DNA from: Neurospora crassa OR74A
Lineage: Eukaryota > Ascomycota > Sordariomycetes > Sordariales > Sordariaceae
Direction: 5' to 3'
Assembly: GCF_000182925.2 (NCBI RefSeq)
Contig: NC_026503.1
Coordinates: 1,922,001 to 1,986,000 of the forward strand
Length of the DNA stretch: 64,000 nt
The stretch's first letter is position 1. The number at the start of each line of letters is the position of its first letter. Under the pieces are notes generated by a model. It saw nothing but the letters and a program-made list of their open reading frames with translations, did no database searches and was not told the origin of the DNA. Positions 33,541-45,565 of this stretch are shown one piece after another. A program made the translations under genes and the position numbers.

Positions 33541-34797
33541 TCAAGAGCTTTGATAGTTAGTTGCCGATGCCCTTATATTCACCGGAGAGTCGAGCTTCAG
33601 CATCCGACGAAGGCTATCCTCCATGTGTTGAATGTCTGCGGACCGCTGTTGATCGACTGCCTGAGGAAATGGAGCAGGTGGTGGTGGTTGCCTGCCATGA
33701 AGCTCACCGCCACGGAAGTGGCCTGGGAACGTGTGCTGGCTCGCCGGATGGCTCGGTGGTTGATTTGCCGGTTGACTATCTCGAATCGCCGGGATTGCAA
33801 GGAATCTCTTGAGCTTCTCACTAGGGTCCATATTAGGTTCCTGCTGCTGTTGCTGCTGATGTTGCCGAGGAACGCTCGAGGCAACGCCAGTGTGCCCCTC
33901 GCTCGACCTTGCATCACGAATGCGATCCTGGTAGGGTCTCGAAAAAGCTGGCCCCATAGAGCGACATGGGTTTCCGCCTACTTCACCGGTAGAGAAGCCC
34001 ATCGAGTAATTCGGCTGGGCTGGCTCCGAATGGTGTAACCGGGCTCCATGTAGGCTCGTGCCAGTAGGGAGAGTCCGGGGTTCCTGAGGTGATAGGCCTT
34101 GTCCTTGGGGCGAGAACAAGCTCGGGCTATGAGCGTACATGTTGGCTGAACTACCGCTCCGAGCTCTCGCCTTCTCGGCTCGGTCGGCGCGGAAGAAGAA
34201 GTCGAGTGGAGATTCCTCTCGGGAAATGTCACTGACGGGGAGACGGGTTTGAGGTGTGGGTGCTTCCGAGTCGGTGGCTGGAGGCGAAGGCTCCGAGTTG
34301 GCTCGGCCGGTATCCTTGACGCTGGGAGAGTCCATCGACTTGGCAAGAAAGCTAGGGATCGGAAGCGCCGACGGATCCGGGGAGGCGTGGAAGGAACCAC
34401 CGGCAAAGGCAGGGGGGAAGACCGACTTGGGCAGAGCCGCTGTTTGCGGAGGACTGGTCCGGTAGTTCTTGGATGGGCCCGGTGTCGATGCCGGGGAGGT
34501 TGTGGACGCCTGCTTGTTGGACCTTGAGGATTTGGTAGAACGGGGTTTGGGCCTAGAGCCGTTTGCCTGGGGTTCCGGAGCCGGGCTGTTTGTCCCCGAC
34601 TTGGTGCCCGACTTGTGCGGCGTGAACGGGGCGGCAGGGCCAAAGTTAATCGGATAGGAGCCTTCAGACGGCATGTCGTTTTCCGAAGCATATGTTCTGC
34701 GAGCGACAGCGTTGCCGGCATGGCGGTTGTTGCGGCGTCGTCCGGGAGTTGCCTTTGGGAGGGGTCCCGGCTGGTCTTGTTGCTGTTCTCGTTGCAT
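33541..34797 (-). CDS. PNRC/Edc1-type proline-rich protein, probable decapping co-activator
   Basis: A single-exon 418-residue, largely disordered protein rich in Pro, Ser, Arg and Gln. The key feature lies at about residues 125-150: FAGGSFHASPDPSALPIPSFL. This resembles the short linear motif of the PNRC family and of yeast Edc1/Edc2, which binds the Dcp1 EVH1 domain and activates mRNA decapping. A second ordered patch, ESPLDFFFRADRAEKAR, lies near 195. A third, DPSEKLKRFLAIP with a C-terminal MEDSLRRMLKL helix, lies near 340-405. There is a six-glutamine run. I start at the ATG at 34797, which gives MQREQQQDQPG; the frame is open upstream only from a TTG. A role in mRNA turnover is inferred from the motif alone. 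It is divergent from rbx1. Confidence 0.8.
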   Translation of the reverse strand: MQREQQQDQPGPLPKATPGRRRNNRHAGNAVARRTYASENDMPSEGSYPINFGPAAPFTPHKSGTKSGTNSPAPEPQANGSRPKPRSTKSSRSNKQASTTSPASTPGPSKNYRTSPPQTAALPKSVFPPAFAGGSFHASPDPSALPIPSFLAKSMDSPSVKDTGRANSEPSPPATDSEAPTPQTRLPVSDISREESPLDFFFRADRAEKARARSGSSANMYAHSPSLFSPQGQGLSPQEPRTLPTGTSLHGARLHHSEPAQPNYSMGFSTGEVGGNPCRSMGPAFSRPYQDRIRDARSSEGHTGVASSVPRQHQQQQQQEPNMDPSEKLKRFLAIPAIRDSQPANQPPSHPASQHTFPGHFRGGELHGRQPPPPAPFPQAVDQQRSADIQHMEDSLRRMLKLDSPVNIRASATNYQSS

Positions 34798-36887
<2,090 letters not shown>

Positions 36888-37205
36888 AGGCCTGGAAATC
36901 AGGAGTTGGATGCCTGTTTGCGGCTACTCGACCATGCTGAAGGGCGAGACACGGATGAAGACAACGTCTGCGAATTTTCATAAGTCTAGATAGCATAAGC
37001 CAGGGAGTATCACACGTTAAGAGGCTTCCACGAATGTAAGCTAGCGGGCCACGCCAGATCGAGCATGGCTCAGCGAGCATGCTTCACCGTGCAGCAGTAT
37101 GAATATCATGGCCGGCGCATCATACTTTGATGATGTTGCTTTGCTCAACCTCCTTTCTCGCGGACGTACACCTGAACCGTGCGACGATGCGACAAGAACG
37201 CCAGT
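36888..37205. other. Convergent 3' region, rbx1 / spc12
   Basis: Both 3' untranslated regions must fit in these 318 bases. No gene is seen. Confidence 0.6.
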
Positions 37206-37653
37206 CTACCTGAAACTCTTCTCATCTACGATCAGGCTTTGTGGCGGTACCAGCCCGCCGCCGACTTGTAGCCACTTGACAGGGTTGCGGTTGTAGAACG
37301 GCCACGGAGGAACGACGAGGATAAAGGTGAGGGCGGTTCCGGCAAGTCCGATCTGGAGCGCCAGCTTGATGTCTTGCAAGATATATCCGACGAGGAACGA
37401 GACAACCTGATGACCAAAGGCCTGTCAGCGAGGCGCCGGCTGCGTTTGAATAAGGGACAACATACACCTGTAAGCGCCAGAGTTACGTTGACGAGAAGTT
37501 CCACCAGCTTCTGGCCTTCGAAATCCTGAATGTCGCAGATGTCAGCTGAGTTGTCGTATACAAGATGAACACTGGTACGGGTATTGAACGAGAATGACGA
37601 ACAATTTGGCCCTCGGCAACATCGCGGACCTGATCCAGCAGTTGTTCAGCCAT
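37206..37653 (-). CDS. spc1: Signal peptidase complex subunit 1 (Spc12/SPCS1)
   Basis: This is a small non-catalytic subunit of the ER signal peptidase complex. Three exons, 37653-37603, 37525-37466 and 37406-37206, join to 103 residues. The first exon gives MAEQLLDQVRDVAEGQI and the second DFEGQKLVELLVNVTLALTG. The third gives VVSFLVGYILQDIKLALQIG and then AGTALTFILVVPPWPFYNRN. The pair of membrane segments with the PPWPFYNRNPVKWL block is diagnostic. Introns are 77 and 59 bases. The first donor is GTTCGT, which is weaker than usual, but the join is in frame and the family sequence continues across it. Each exon on its own is too short to stand out, so the gene is easily missed. Confidence 0.93.
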
Positions 37654-39195
37654 CGTGAGGCAAGTGTTATGCCGGGGAGGTTCGAGAATGGGCGGCTATC
37701 GGGGCAGCTGTTCGACTTGTCGAGAGCGTCGAACACTGGATCTTAGACAGTGATGAGTGGTAGATTTGCTTTACAAGTTGTAAACGCGCGTATGATTATC
37801 GTTGGGGTTCTATCAAGGTGTTGAGGTTTGCATGGATGGGAGGAAATCAGATCTCATCCAGGTACACCATACTACTGTAGCGCATCGCATCACGCTTCCA
37901 CTTCCATTGGATGCCCATGCTGGGTACCTCTACTTCAACGTGTCTGCTTCGGGGCCTGCCCCGGTCGGGCCCTCCTTTAGGCTGCCCGTGCCGTACGCTA
38001 GGGGTACTTGCTTTACAAGGTGTAGTGTATAATACGTACCTACCTACCTACTACTACTGGGTGGCACTGCTACCGTACCACGACAGTACACGGCCTCGGC
38101 TGGGCTTGGCAGTGGGCAAATCACAACCTACAGGTAGGTAACCAACGCCCAGATCCACGTCCCGCAGTCAAAGGGAACAAAGTGCCCTGCGTGCTGTGAG
38201 TGGAAAGCCGGAAAAGGATTCAACAGGAAGTGAATGGAAACGAAACGTGAAGGTGGTGAGCAAAGTGGGGGACTTCTCGACGACGCAGCAGTGCTGCAAG
38301 TAGATTTTGAAACCAGTAAAATCTAACGCGGGAGATCAGGATCCAACTTCCAAGGCCGATTTGTCGGGGATGCCGTGCTAGCTGATTGGCAGCTACCCTC
38401 AATTGTGCATCGACGATTCGATATCAGAACACCGTATTCCTGTTTTCGTGGAATCATAGGTAGTTTCGAGAACATTTGCTGAACAAGGGAAGATCCTTAA
38501 AAGGTTACACACGGACTACAATGTCTTGCGGCGAAGGGTGCTGCTGGTGCGTCAGGCGTCCGATGACCGCTTCCCTTCACCTTGCAGTCCAGCGACCTGA
38601 CAAGGAGGAACACCGCCGGGACCTAACCTTGTACAAGAGGCTAAGAACGAACGGGCAAATCTACCGTAAATCTTTCCATCCTCTCTTTCCATAATATTCT
38701 TTGCTAGCATGGAAAAGTGTCGTTGAATTGCCTTTGTCCGTCTCCTATCTAAACCTACCTATAAACCTAGCACGTGCTTGAACCAACCACTTACCCTGGC
38801 TTTCCCTGAAACGACTCTCCAAACAAAGGGAAACTCATCGGGCCAGAAGCGATCATTCCTTCCGTTGCGCTTTTTGCCCCGTGAACTTGGACCCTTCCCT
38901 TAGGACGGCACACAACTAAAAGGTCTCCTCGGAACCACCCGACGCCTTGTGTGGAGGCGACGAACAGTCAGGCACCTTCCGTCCCACTCTTGTCTTTTTA
39001 CCAAACCCCAAAAAAAAACTTAGCGCGGCGACCTCGACCCTTTTCCACCTTTCAACACTCGACGCCGACAACCTCATTATCGCGGTTCCGTGTTCAACAT
39101 ATCCGACTCGATTAGCTTGTGCTACAGAGTACGACGCCGACTCCAGTCATCCCTTCTCTAGGTATCTCCGCTGGTGGCCCCCCCCGAGACTGCTG

Positions 39196-39252
39196 ATGCG
39201 CAGACACATGCTCGTCATTCCCCAGCAACGTCATTTCTCGGGCTTCTGTTAG
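39196..39252 (+). promoter_or_regulatory. uORF 1 in the CorA leader (18 codons)
   Basis: An ATG-started frame of 18 codons with an in-frame second ATG (MRRHMLVIPQQRHFSGFC). It would precede the CorA start on the transcript if the leader begins upstream of it. Transcript structure is inferred. Confidence 0.4.
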
Positions 39253-39667
39253 AACCTTCGTCTTTTCGCTACTCCTATCCCTTCTTGGGCTTTTCGGCGG
39301 TTTTGAAAGGGCGGATCTTCGACCTCATTGACCATCAGCCGATCCAAATCCCCAGCCCGGCGCGAGTTCGTTACCTCAATCTTCCCTCGTCGGACCTCGT
39401 ATTCATCCGAAAAAATTCTTGGTTGCTGCTGAGAAAGGCCTCACATCAGCCATCGCCTATCACGCCACGTACCGATTCAGCCGCCGCCGCCGCCAGTCAT
39501 TCCAGCAAAAGTCATCAAGTTGGCGGGCTCTATCCGTGAAAGCGTTTCGGCTGTTCGTTCGCTCCTAGGTCCCAGCTTCTGGGTCTATAGTGGAGTGGAC
39601 AAGAAACCCCCTTAATTCGACATCGCTCGAACCAAGATTTCCCATTTTGAACAAACATCTGCAATTT

Positions 39668-39694
39668 ATGTTTTCCGATCTTGCGCTTTGGTAG
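39668..39694 (+). promoter_or_regulatory. uORF 2 in the CorA leader (8 codons)
   Basis: A short ATG-started frame, MFSDLALW, ending 274 bases before the CorA start codon. Confidence 0.4.
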
Positions 39695-39819
39695 CCGACG
39701 TTGACGACGACACCCTTTTGTCCCCCTTCTTGTTGCGCCATTCGGTCATCGTCGCGGACGGCTCCTGGCCGTTCGCTGCCATCCGCTGGTGCCTTTTGAG
39801 TCGACCTTTCGACGACAAT

Positions 39820-39834
39820 ATGCGAACCGACTGA
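39820..39834 (+). promoter_or_regulatory. uORF 3 in the CorA leader (4 codons)
   Basis: A minimal ATG frame (MRTD) ending 134 bases before the CorA start. Confidence 0.4.
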
Positions 39835-39968
39835 TCACCCCCCATCCCGGGCGTTGAGGGCCATAGCCGACCCTTCAATTATTTCACCAACGACGATATA
39901 GCAAAGACAACCGATATCACACTTAATTTAACCCACCCAGCCAAGAAGCGACTCCGCTTGTCGCAACG

Positions 39969-41933
39969 ATGTTTGACCAGGAGGAAAACGTGGGGAACTC
40001 CGGGTACTCAACCCCGGTGCCCGAACTTGACGACCACCGGAACCAATCCGTTTCTGTCCAACGACCCGACCGTCCTCGACGCGGAACATTCGATTCTCTA
40101 TACGGGCCAGGACAGGTGATTGAGACGGGCCCAACACGCAGCGATTCGTTCCAGGGCACAAGGATCCGAGATTTTGAGGAAGCTGTTGTTGACGAGGAGG
40201 ATCAGGAGAACTCGCCAGTTTATCGGAGAGATCGGCGAGGAACTGTAGAGTCTGCTGTGTTAGATGTTCGGTCTATCTCACCCCCGAACTCGGTTAAGGC
40301 TTTCGCGGAAGCACGCCGAAGGGAGCGAGATCTCTCCTTCTCCGAGCCAACGAGACCTGAGCGTCGAGTCGAAGAGCCACCCGAGCTGCAGCGGGCTAAC
40401 TCTATCGTCAGTCGCCGTAGCTACCGCAGCAAGCAGCCGACGGTGATTGATGACACCGCCAGCTTGGCCACCAACAAATCCGCGGAGGAAGACGTTTGCT
40501 TCCCCTTGCAAGATGATCATAGGGATGACAACTTGCATATCGATTTCCACTACTTGGAGACCTTTATCAAGGCTGAGAATGAAGCCCGACAGTCAGCTCG
40601 CCGCCCCTCGGCCATCCGTGTCTTCCCCGATTTGCGGCCTGCCGAGCCCGATGTTACCCCCACCGTACCAATGGTAACACTGGATGGGGATATCCTTTCG
40701 GCCCCTTCGGAGACGGATATTCGGCGGGAAAAGAGTCATGAGACAGACGACGATGCCGAGGCCAAAAGGACTCCACCACCGCCACAACCTCAGGTTGACC
40801 AGAGCCGGGTCAGTTTCTTTTCCTCAGCTTGGGAATCCACGATCCACGCTGCCGACCTGGAGGGTTTGATTTTGCCCGGGGAGGACATTAGAGGGCTTTT
40901 CAGTTTCCCAAAGGGGGAGACTGATGGAGTCTGGTGGCTCAATATGAACAATCCCTCCGAAGAAGAAGTCCGTGCCGTCTGCAGAGCTTTTGGCATCCAC
41001 CCCTTGACAATTGAGGATATCACCACGCAGGAATCCCGGGAGAAGATTGAGCTTTTCCCATCCTACTATTTCGCCTCGTTCAGATCGTTCTTCATTGAGG
41101 TAGAGGATACCACCGGGGAAAAGGAGTACGTGCCCTTCAACATTTACGTGGTAGTGTTTCGCGAAGGCACATTGAGCTTCAGCTACGCCAACAATTCCCA
41201 TGCCTCACATGTGAGGAAGAGAATTACGATGCTGAAGGACTATGTCTCATTGAGTAGCGATTGGATTTGCTACGCCCTGATGTAAGTTTATGGCAATGAG
41301 CAGATGCGCTTTTTCCATTCCTTCGATGGACGCGTATACTAACCCATACGTAGTGACGACATTGTCGATTCGTTCGCTCCCGAAATCAGCAAACTTGAGC
41401 ACGAAACCGACCAGATCGAGGACGATGTGTTCATTGCTCGGTCCGACGACATGGCTCAGTTCTTGAAGAAGATTGGCATTGCTCGCAAGAATGTCATGGG
41501 CTTGATGCGCTTGCTCGGCGGAAAAGCAGATGTCCTCAGGGGCTTCACCAAGCGCTGCAACGAGAACTACAAAGTCACGCCACGTATGGACATTGGTCTA
41601 TACCTCGGTGACATCCAGGACCACGTAGTGACCATGATGACCAACCTGGGCCATTTCGAGAAGATGCTGTCTCGTGCACACAGCAACTACCTCGCTCAGA
41701 TTTCCATCGACGGCATCATCCAGGGAACTGCTACGAACCGTGTCCTCAGCAAGATCACCCTGCTGGCCTCCATCATCGTCCCGCTCAACGTGGTGACTGG
41801 TCTGTTCGGCATGAACGTTCACGTCCCATGGGGAGGCATGGAGACTATGGTCCCCTTCTACGTTATTCTGGCCTTTTTCTTTTCATTCTGCAGTTTGTCG
41901 TACATTTTTGCGAAGCACAAAAAGTTGATATAA
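39969..41933 (+). CDS. CorA-family magnesium transporter (Alr1/Mnr2-like)
   Basis: This protein forms a pentameric Mg2+ channel in the plasma or vacuolar membrane. Two exons, 39969-41281 and 41354-41933, join to 630 residues; the intron has a GTAAGT donor and a CATACGTAG acceptor. The first 270 residues are disordered and charged, as in fungal Alr/Mnr2 proteins. The CorA cytosolic domain starts near 285 (GVWWLNMNNPSEEEVRAVC, TIEDITTQESREKIELFP). The long stalk helix follows, and the first membrane helix ends in the signature GMN at 590-592 (LFGMNVHVP). The second membrane helix is FYVILAFFFSFCSLSYIF, and the tail is short and basic. The GMN motif and the two C-terminal helices make the call firm. 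I cannot tell vacuolar (Mnr2) from plasma-membrane (Alr1) type. Confidence 0.94.
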
Positions 41934-42673
41934 ATAACGATGGGCTGGAGTCTCATGCGAGGAAATGTGGAACCGTTTTCTAATAGCTTCTCGTTTTTTT
42001 TGGTATACAGGGAAAGGGCTGCCAAGCAATGTCGATAACATGGCTGTTATAACATGGGAGTGTGGCGGTACTATCGCTTTGTATACCGTTTTTTTTTTCT
42101 TGACGGGATAGACCATAGATGCGTTGGTAGATACCCCGAAACGTTTGATAATAGTGTTGACTCAGGCTGAGTTTCTTGTGAGGGCAGTTAGTTCTGAATA
42201 TTCTACTGAATTTGTGCTATGTGGTCACTGTGTATTGTTCGATCCTATCATTCTACATAGGAAGGAAACATCGTTGAGGTTCTTGGATAGCATGTAAATT
42301 TTACGATTCTTGGTGTTTCAAAGGCTTGAAAGTCGGTAGTGGCGAAAGTGAAGTGCGGTACGTAATCGACTCGAATGCAGTTGCACGCCGAGATACTCTA
42401 AAGCTATCGATAAAATGTAGTCCTCTCATTGGCTACCCATCTCAAAAGAATCTTTATCCACATCCCCGGTCGCGGTGCTCACCTGGCAGGCAGGTACCGC
42501 CCAAAAGCTTGGAAAGGTCCATCCCGCATCCAATCCAATTGCACGCTACGTGATATCGAACCTCTTCTGGTTGTTTATTCAATTCTTGATATCGAATTAT
42601 TTCCACCACAACCTTAAGCAACTATTGTATAACCATCGCAACACATAACCCTGCCCAATACAAAACAGCAACA
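41934..42673. other. Intergenic region, CorA 3' flank and tim8 promoter
   Basis: No gene is supported in these 740 bases. T-runs at about 41994-42001 and 42090-42098 fit a 3' untranslated region. Confidence 0.6.
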
Positions 42674-43218
42674 ATGGATATTCCTCAGGCCGACCTCGAT
42701 CTCCTCAACGAGAAGGACAAGAACGAGCTTCGCGGTTTCATTTCCAACGAGACGCAGCGCCAGAGGGTGCAAGGACGTATGTACCATCTACAACCTTCTA
42801 GATCTCCGGCTCCGTCCTGCAGTGCTTCATTCATATCCTCGTCCCTCTACCATGACCAAATACAGCTTATTGCCCCTCGCTAAGCCTACCTACCACTTCC
42901 CTCTTTCCCCCCTCCCATAACCATAACCAAAACCATACCCTCTCTCTGTCCCCTCCCCCTTCCATATGCTTCTTCCCACATTACTCTACCTCCCAGTGGT
43001 TATGTACAACAGATAAACTAACATGCTACCTCCCACGTGTAGAGACCCACGCCCTTACCGATTCCTGCTGGAAGAAATGCGTCACCTCCCCCATCAAGAC
43101 CAACCAGCTCGACAAGACCGAGGCCGTCTGCATGGCGGACTGCGTTGAGCGCTTCCTGGACGTCAACCTGACCATCATGGCCCACGTGCAAAAGATCACC
43201 AGGGGTGGCAGCAAGTAG
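42674..43218 (+). CDS. tim8: Mitochondrial intermembrane-space small Tim, Tim8-like
   Basis: Tim8 pairs with Tim13 as a chaperone for membrane-protein import in the mitochondrial intermembrane space. Two exons, 42674-42776 and 43043-43218, encode 92 residues. The twin CX3C motifs are visible at Cys43-Cys47 (CWKKC) and Cys64-Cys68 (CMADC), followed by VERFLDVNLTIM. The first exon provides the N-terminal helix (DIPQADLDLLNEKDKNELRG). The intron is 266 bases, long for this window, with a GTATGT donor and a C/T-rich interior. The CWKKC-VTSPIKTNQLD spacing and VERFLD favour Tim8 over Tim9, 10 or 13. Confidence 0.93.
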
Positions 43219-44150
43219 GTCTCGCGCGCCGATAGGAAGGCGTGGGAGGATGCTTATCAGGAGGAGGAAAAAAGATGAGAACGGGACAAAAAGAAAAGAG
43301 GAGGCAGAGGAAGGAGGATGGCGAAAACGGTGACTTGTTTCCCTTGAGGAACTGGTTGTCCCGCGGGGCTGGCTGGCTACGTTTTTCGGTTGGCTGGTCC
43401 TGCTTGGTGGGCTTCTTGGGAGACTTGGAGGATGCGGCCGAGGTATCCGACGCTTGTTTTCATGGTGGTTCTGGCTGGGTCTGGTACACTCGGGCTTACT
43501 ACGACGGAACGGGGGTACAGAGAAGCACCCTTTGCTAGGGAACCTTTGTTGATCCCTGCGATAGGGCTTGCGATTGAGGTTCTGGTCACAATTCTAAGAG
43601 ACAGTCATTCGAGGAATTGTTACGGTTACGCCTGAAGGCTTGTACGATATATGTGATGGGACAGGGGAAGGATCAAAGGTAGAACTGGAAGGGAAAAGGG
43701 TTTATAGGGCATGGGAATTTGTTCAGGAACTTAGACAGTATGACAGGCGGTTCTTGTAGCATGATATGGGAGCGCGCGATAGCGGGATACTCATCTTCAT
43801 CTTCAAACACAGACCCAATGCGCAGTGCAGGATAATTGGTTATAGAAGTGCAGATAACAATGCGACAATGAGTCCATGGTGATAGCAAGAATACAAGATG
43901 TCAGATTCAAGTCTTAGAGCAAGTAGATCTATGGCTTGCAAGGGAGGAGTTTGGATAATGGCCCATTTGGTCATGTCTGATGGAACGGGCAGAATAGTTA
44001 TAAAAACTTTCATTTCCATGCCATGGACCAAACGCCAAAGGGGTATCAGACGCCGACTTCTTTTTCGTTAAACAGTAAAACCCATGTATCCCTTGAAGAT
44101 AGTTTTTATCCCGAATCTTGTGTATTTCCCATAGCTATGAAATCGCTAGT
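43219..44150. other. Convergent 3' region, tim8 / uL23
   Basis: These 932 bases separate two convergent genes. Short frames in all directions lack protein-like content. Confidence 0.6.
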
Positions 44151-44986
44151 TTAGACAAGGCCGAGCTTGGTGGCAGCAATGTCGAGGGCATCGACATCGG
44201 CAGTGAGGCGAGCGAAGGCCTTCTTGGAACCGTCAGGGCTGTGAGTGGAGTTAGCAACAAGAACCATATTAATGCCGGTCCATAGGGACCAAAACTAACC
44301 GGATCAGGGTGTTGATCTTGACGGTGTCAATGTCATAGAGCTTCTTGAGAGCCTGCTTGATCTGGGCCTTGTTGGCCTTGACATCGACGATGAAGACGAG
44401 GGTGTTCTGCTCCTCGATCTTCTTCAGGGCACCCTCGGTGTTGAGAGGGTGGACGATGACCTTGTGCTCATCGAGACGGGGCTCGTGAGGGATCGACTTG
44501 CGAGGGTACTTGGGAGCCCGAGACAGCTGAAGAGTCTTGGGGCGGTGGAAGGTGGTCGAGTATCTGACCTTGGTCTTCTTGTGCGAGTGCACCTAAACAG
44601 AGAAAAAGAACTCTAATCAGCATCAGAACGTCACCAGGGGGGAAGGGATCGCGAGTCGTCGCAAACTTACACCCTTGAGGGCAGCCTGGGCAGCCTTCTT
44701 GGCCTGAGCGCCCTTACCGGCCTTAGAGGCACCGCCTATCCATAGAGTCCCTCGTCAGCAAAAGCATTCGCCTGGAGCAAGATGATGCCAGAATCTTGTC
44801 CAAACTCGCAAAGTCTGCTGCTGCTTTGGTGCATCACCTCCGAATGCCATTGCGCGACACGGAGGATCCGCATTGTGCGCGGGGCGAGCATATTTGTCGA
44901 GCCGTTCAATTCATTCTTGGTGGAATCGTCGCTGGTGAGATTTTGAGGTTTCTTCAAGTACCTTTCTTGGTATCCTTAGGGGCCAT
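44151..44986 (-). CDS. rpl25: 60S ribosomal protein uL23 (L23a / yeast L25)
   Basis: This is the ribosomal protein at the peptide exit, which binds 25S rRNA and contacts SRP and the nascent chain complex. Four exons, 44986-44962, 44735-44671, 44592-44300 and 44238-44151, give 156 residues. The first exon encodes only MAPKDTKK plus one base. The second is Lys/Ala-rich ([20 protein letters not shown]). The third carries [20 protein letters not shown], then [38 protein letters not shown] and [16 protein letters not shown]. The last gives [20 protein letters not shown] then AATKLGLV. Introns near the start codon are typical of fungal ribosomal protein genes. The third donor is GTTAGT. It is head-to-head with bmt2 across 579 bases. 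Confidence 0.97.
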
Positions 44987-45565
44987 TGCTGCGATTTCTG
45001 CTGTCGTCGGGCTAAGAAATCGGGATTCTCGCTGGTCGTTGTCGGAGAGGAGAAAGTTCACTTTTTGGCCAAAATTTGGGGGAGGAAAAAGTGTGCGCGC
45101 GGGATTTGTGTGGCTTGGTAGTGTGGCTGAAGTGGTACTGGCAGGGGTTGAGCTGCGCAAACTGGCGCAAACGGGCTCTGAACCACACCAGAATATCCAC
45201 TTTCGCGAAATATGCTCCACAGTATTTTGAATCTCGACCTCCGATCATCACTTTATCGCTACGCACTCCGTCATTCAACCTTGAAGGTCATGATGCGCCC
45301 TCCGATCCAGCTTTCCTCCTTCTGCTCGTGGTCTGTCGGATGAAGTCGGTGCAGGACACCTTGGATTTTCACAGCTCCAAGCCTCGCTGTTCTGTGCCTA
45401 TCACGACCTCCAGACAAGGACGTGGTGTAGTTGTCTTGCTAACTACAGTGTCACGAACCACCAATCGAAATCGAAAACCAATCTCACCGAGACGGATCAC
45501 AGTATCGACAAGATCGACTATTTGCGGCTATATACTTGTTACAGCATAGCACGCGACGAAGGACT
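44987..45565. promoter_or_regulatory. Divergent promoter shared by uL23 and Bmt2 genes
   Basis: Only 579 bases lie between the two divergent start codons, so both promoters and leaders overlap or abut. Both products act on the large ribosomal subunit. No motif was matched with confidence. Confidence 0.55.

Larger units (their letters stand above)
37654..39968. promoter_or_regulatory. Divergent intergenic region, spc12 / CorA, with a long CorA leader
   Basis: No gene is supported in the 2.3 kb. The right part, from about 38900, is pyrimidine-rich and poor in ATG, as expected of a long 5' leader for the CorA gene. It contains three short uORFs at 39196-39252, 39668-39694 and 39820-39834. A (TACC)n stretch lies near 38035-38050. 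Confidence 0.55.
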
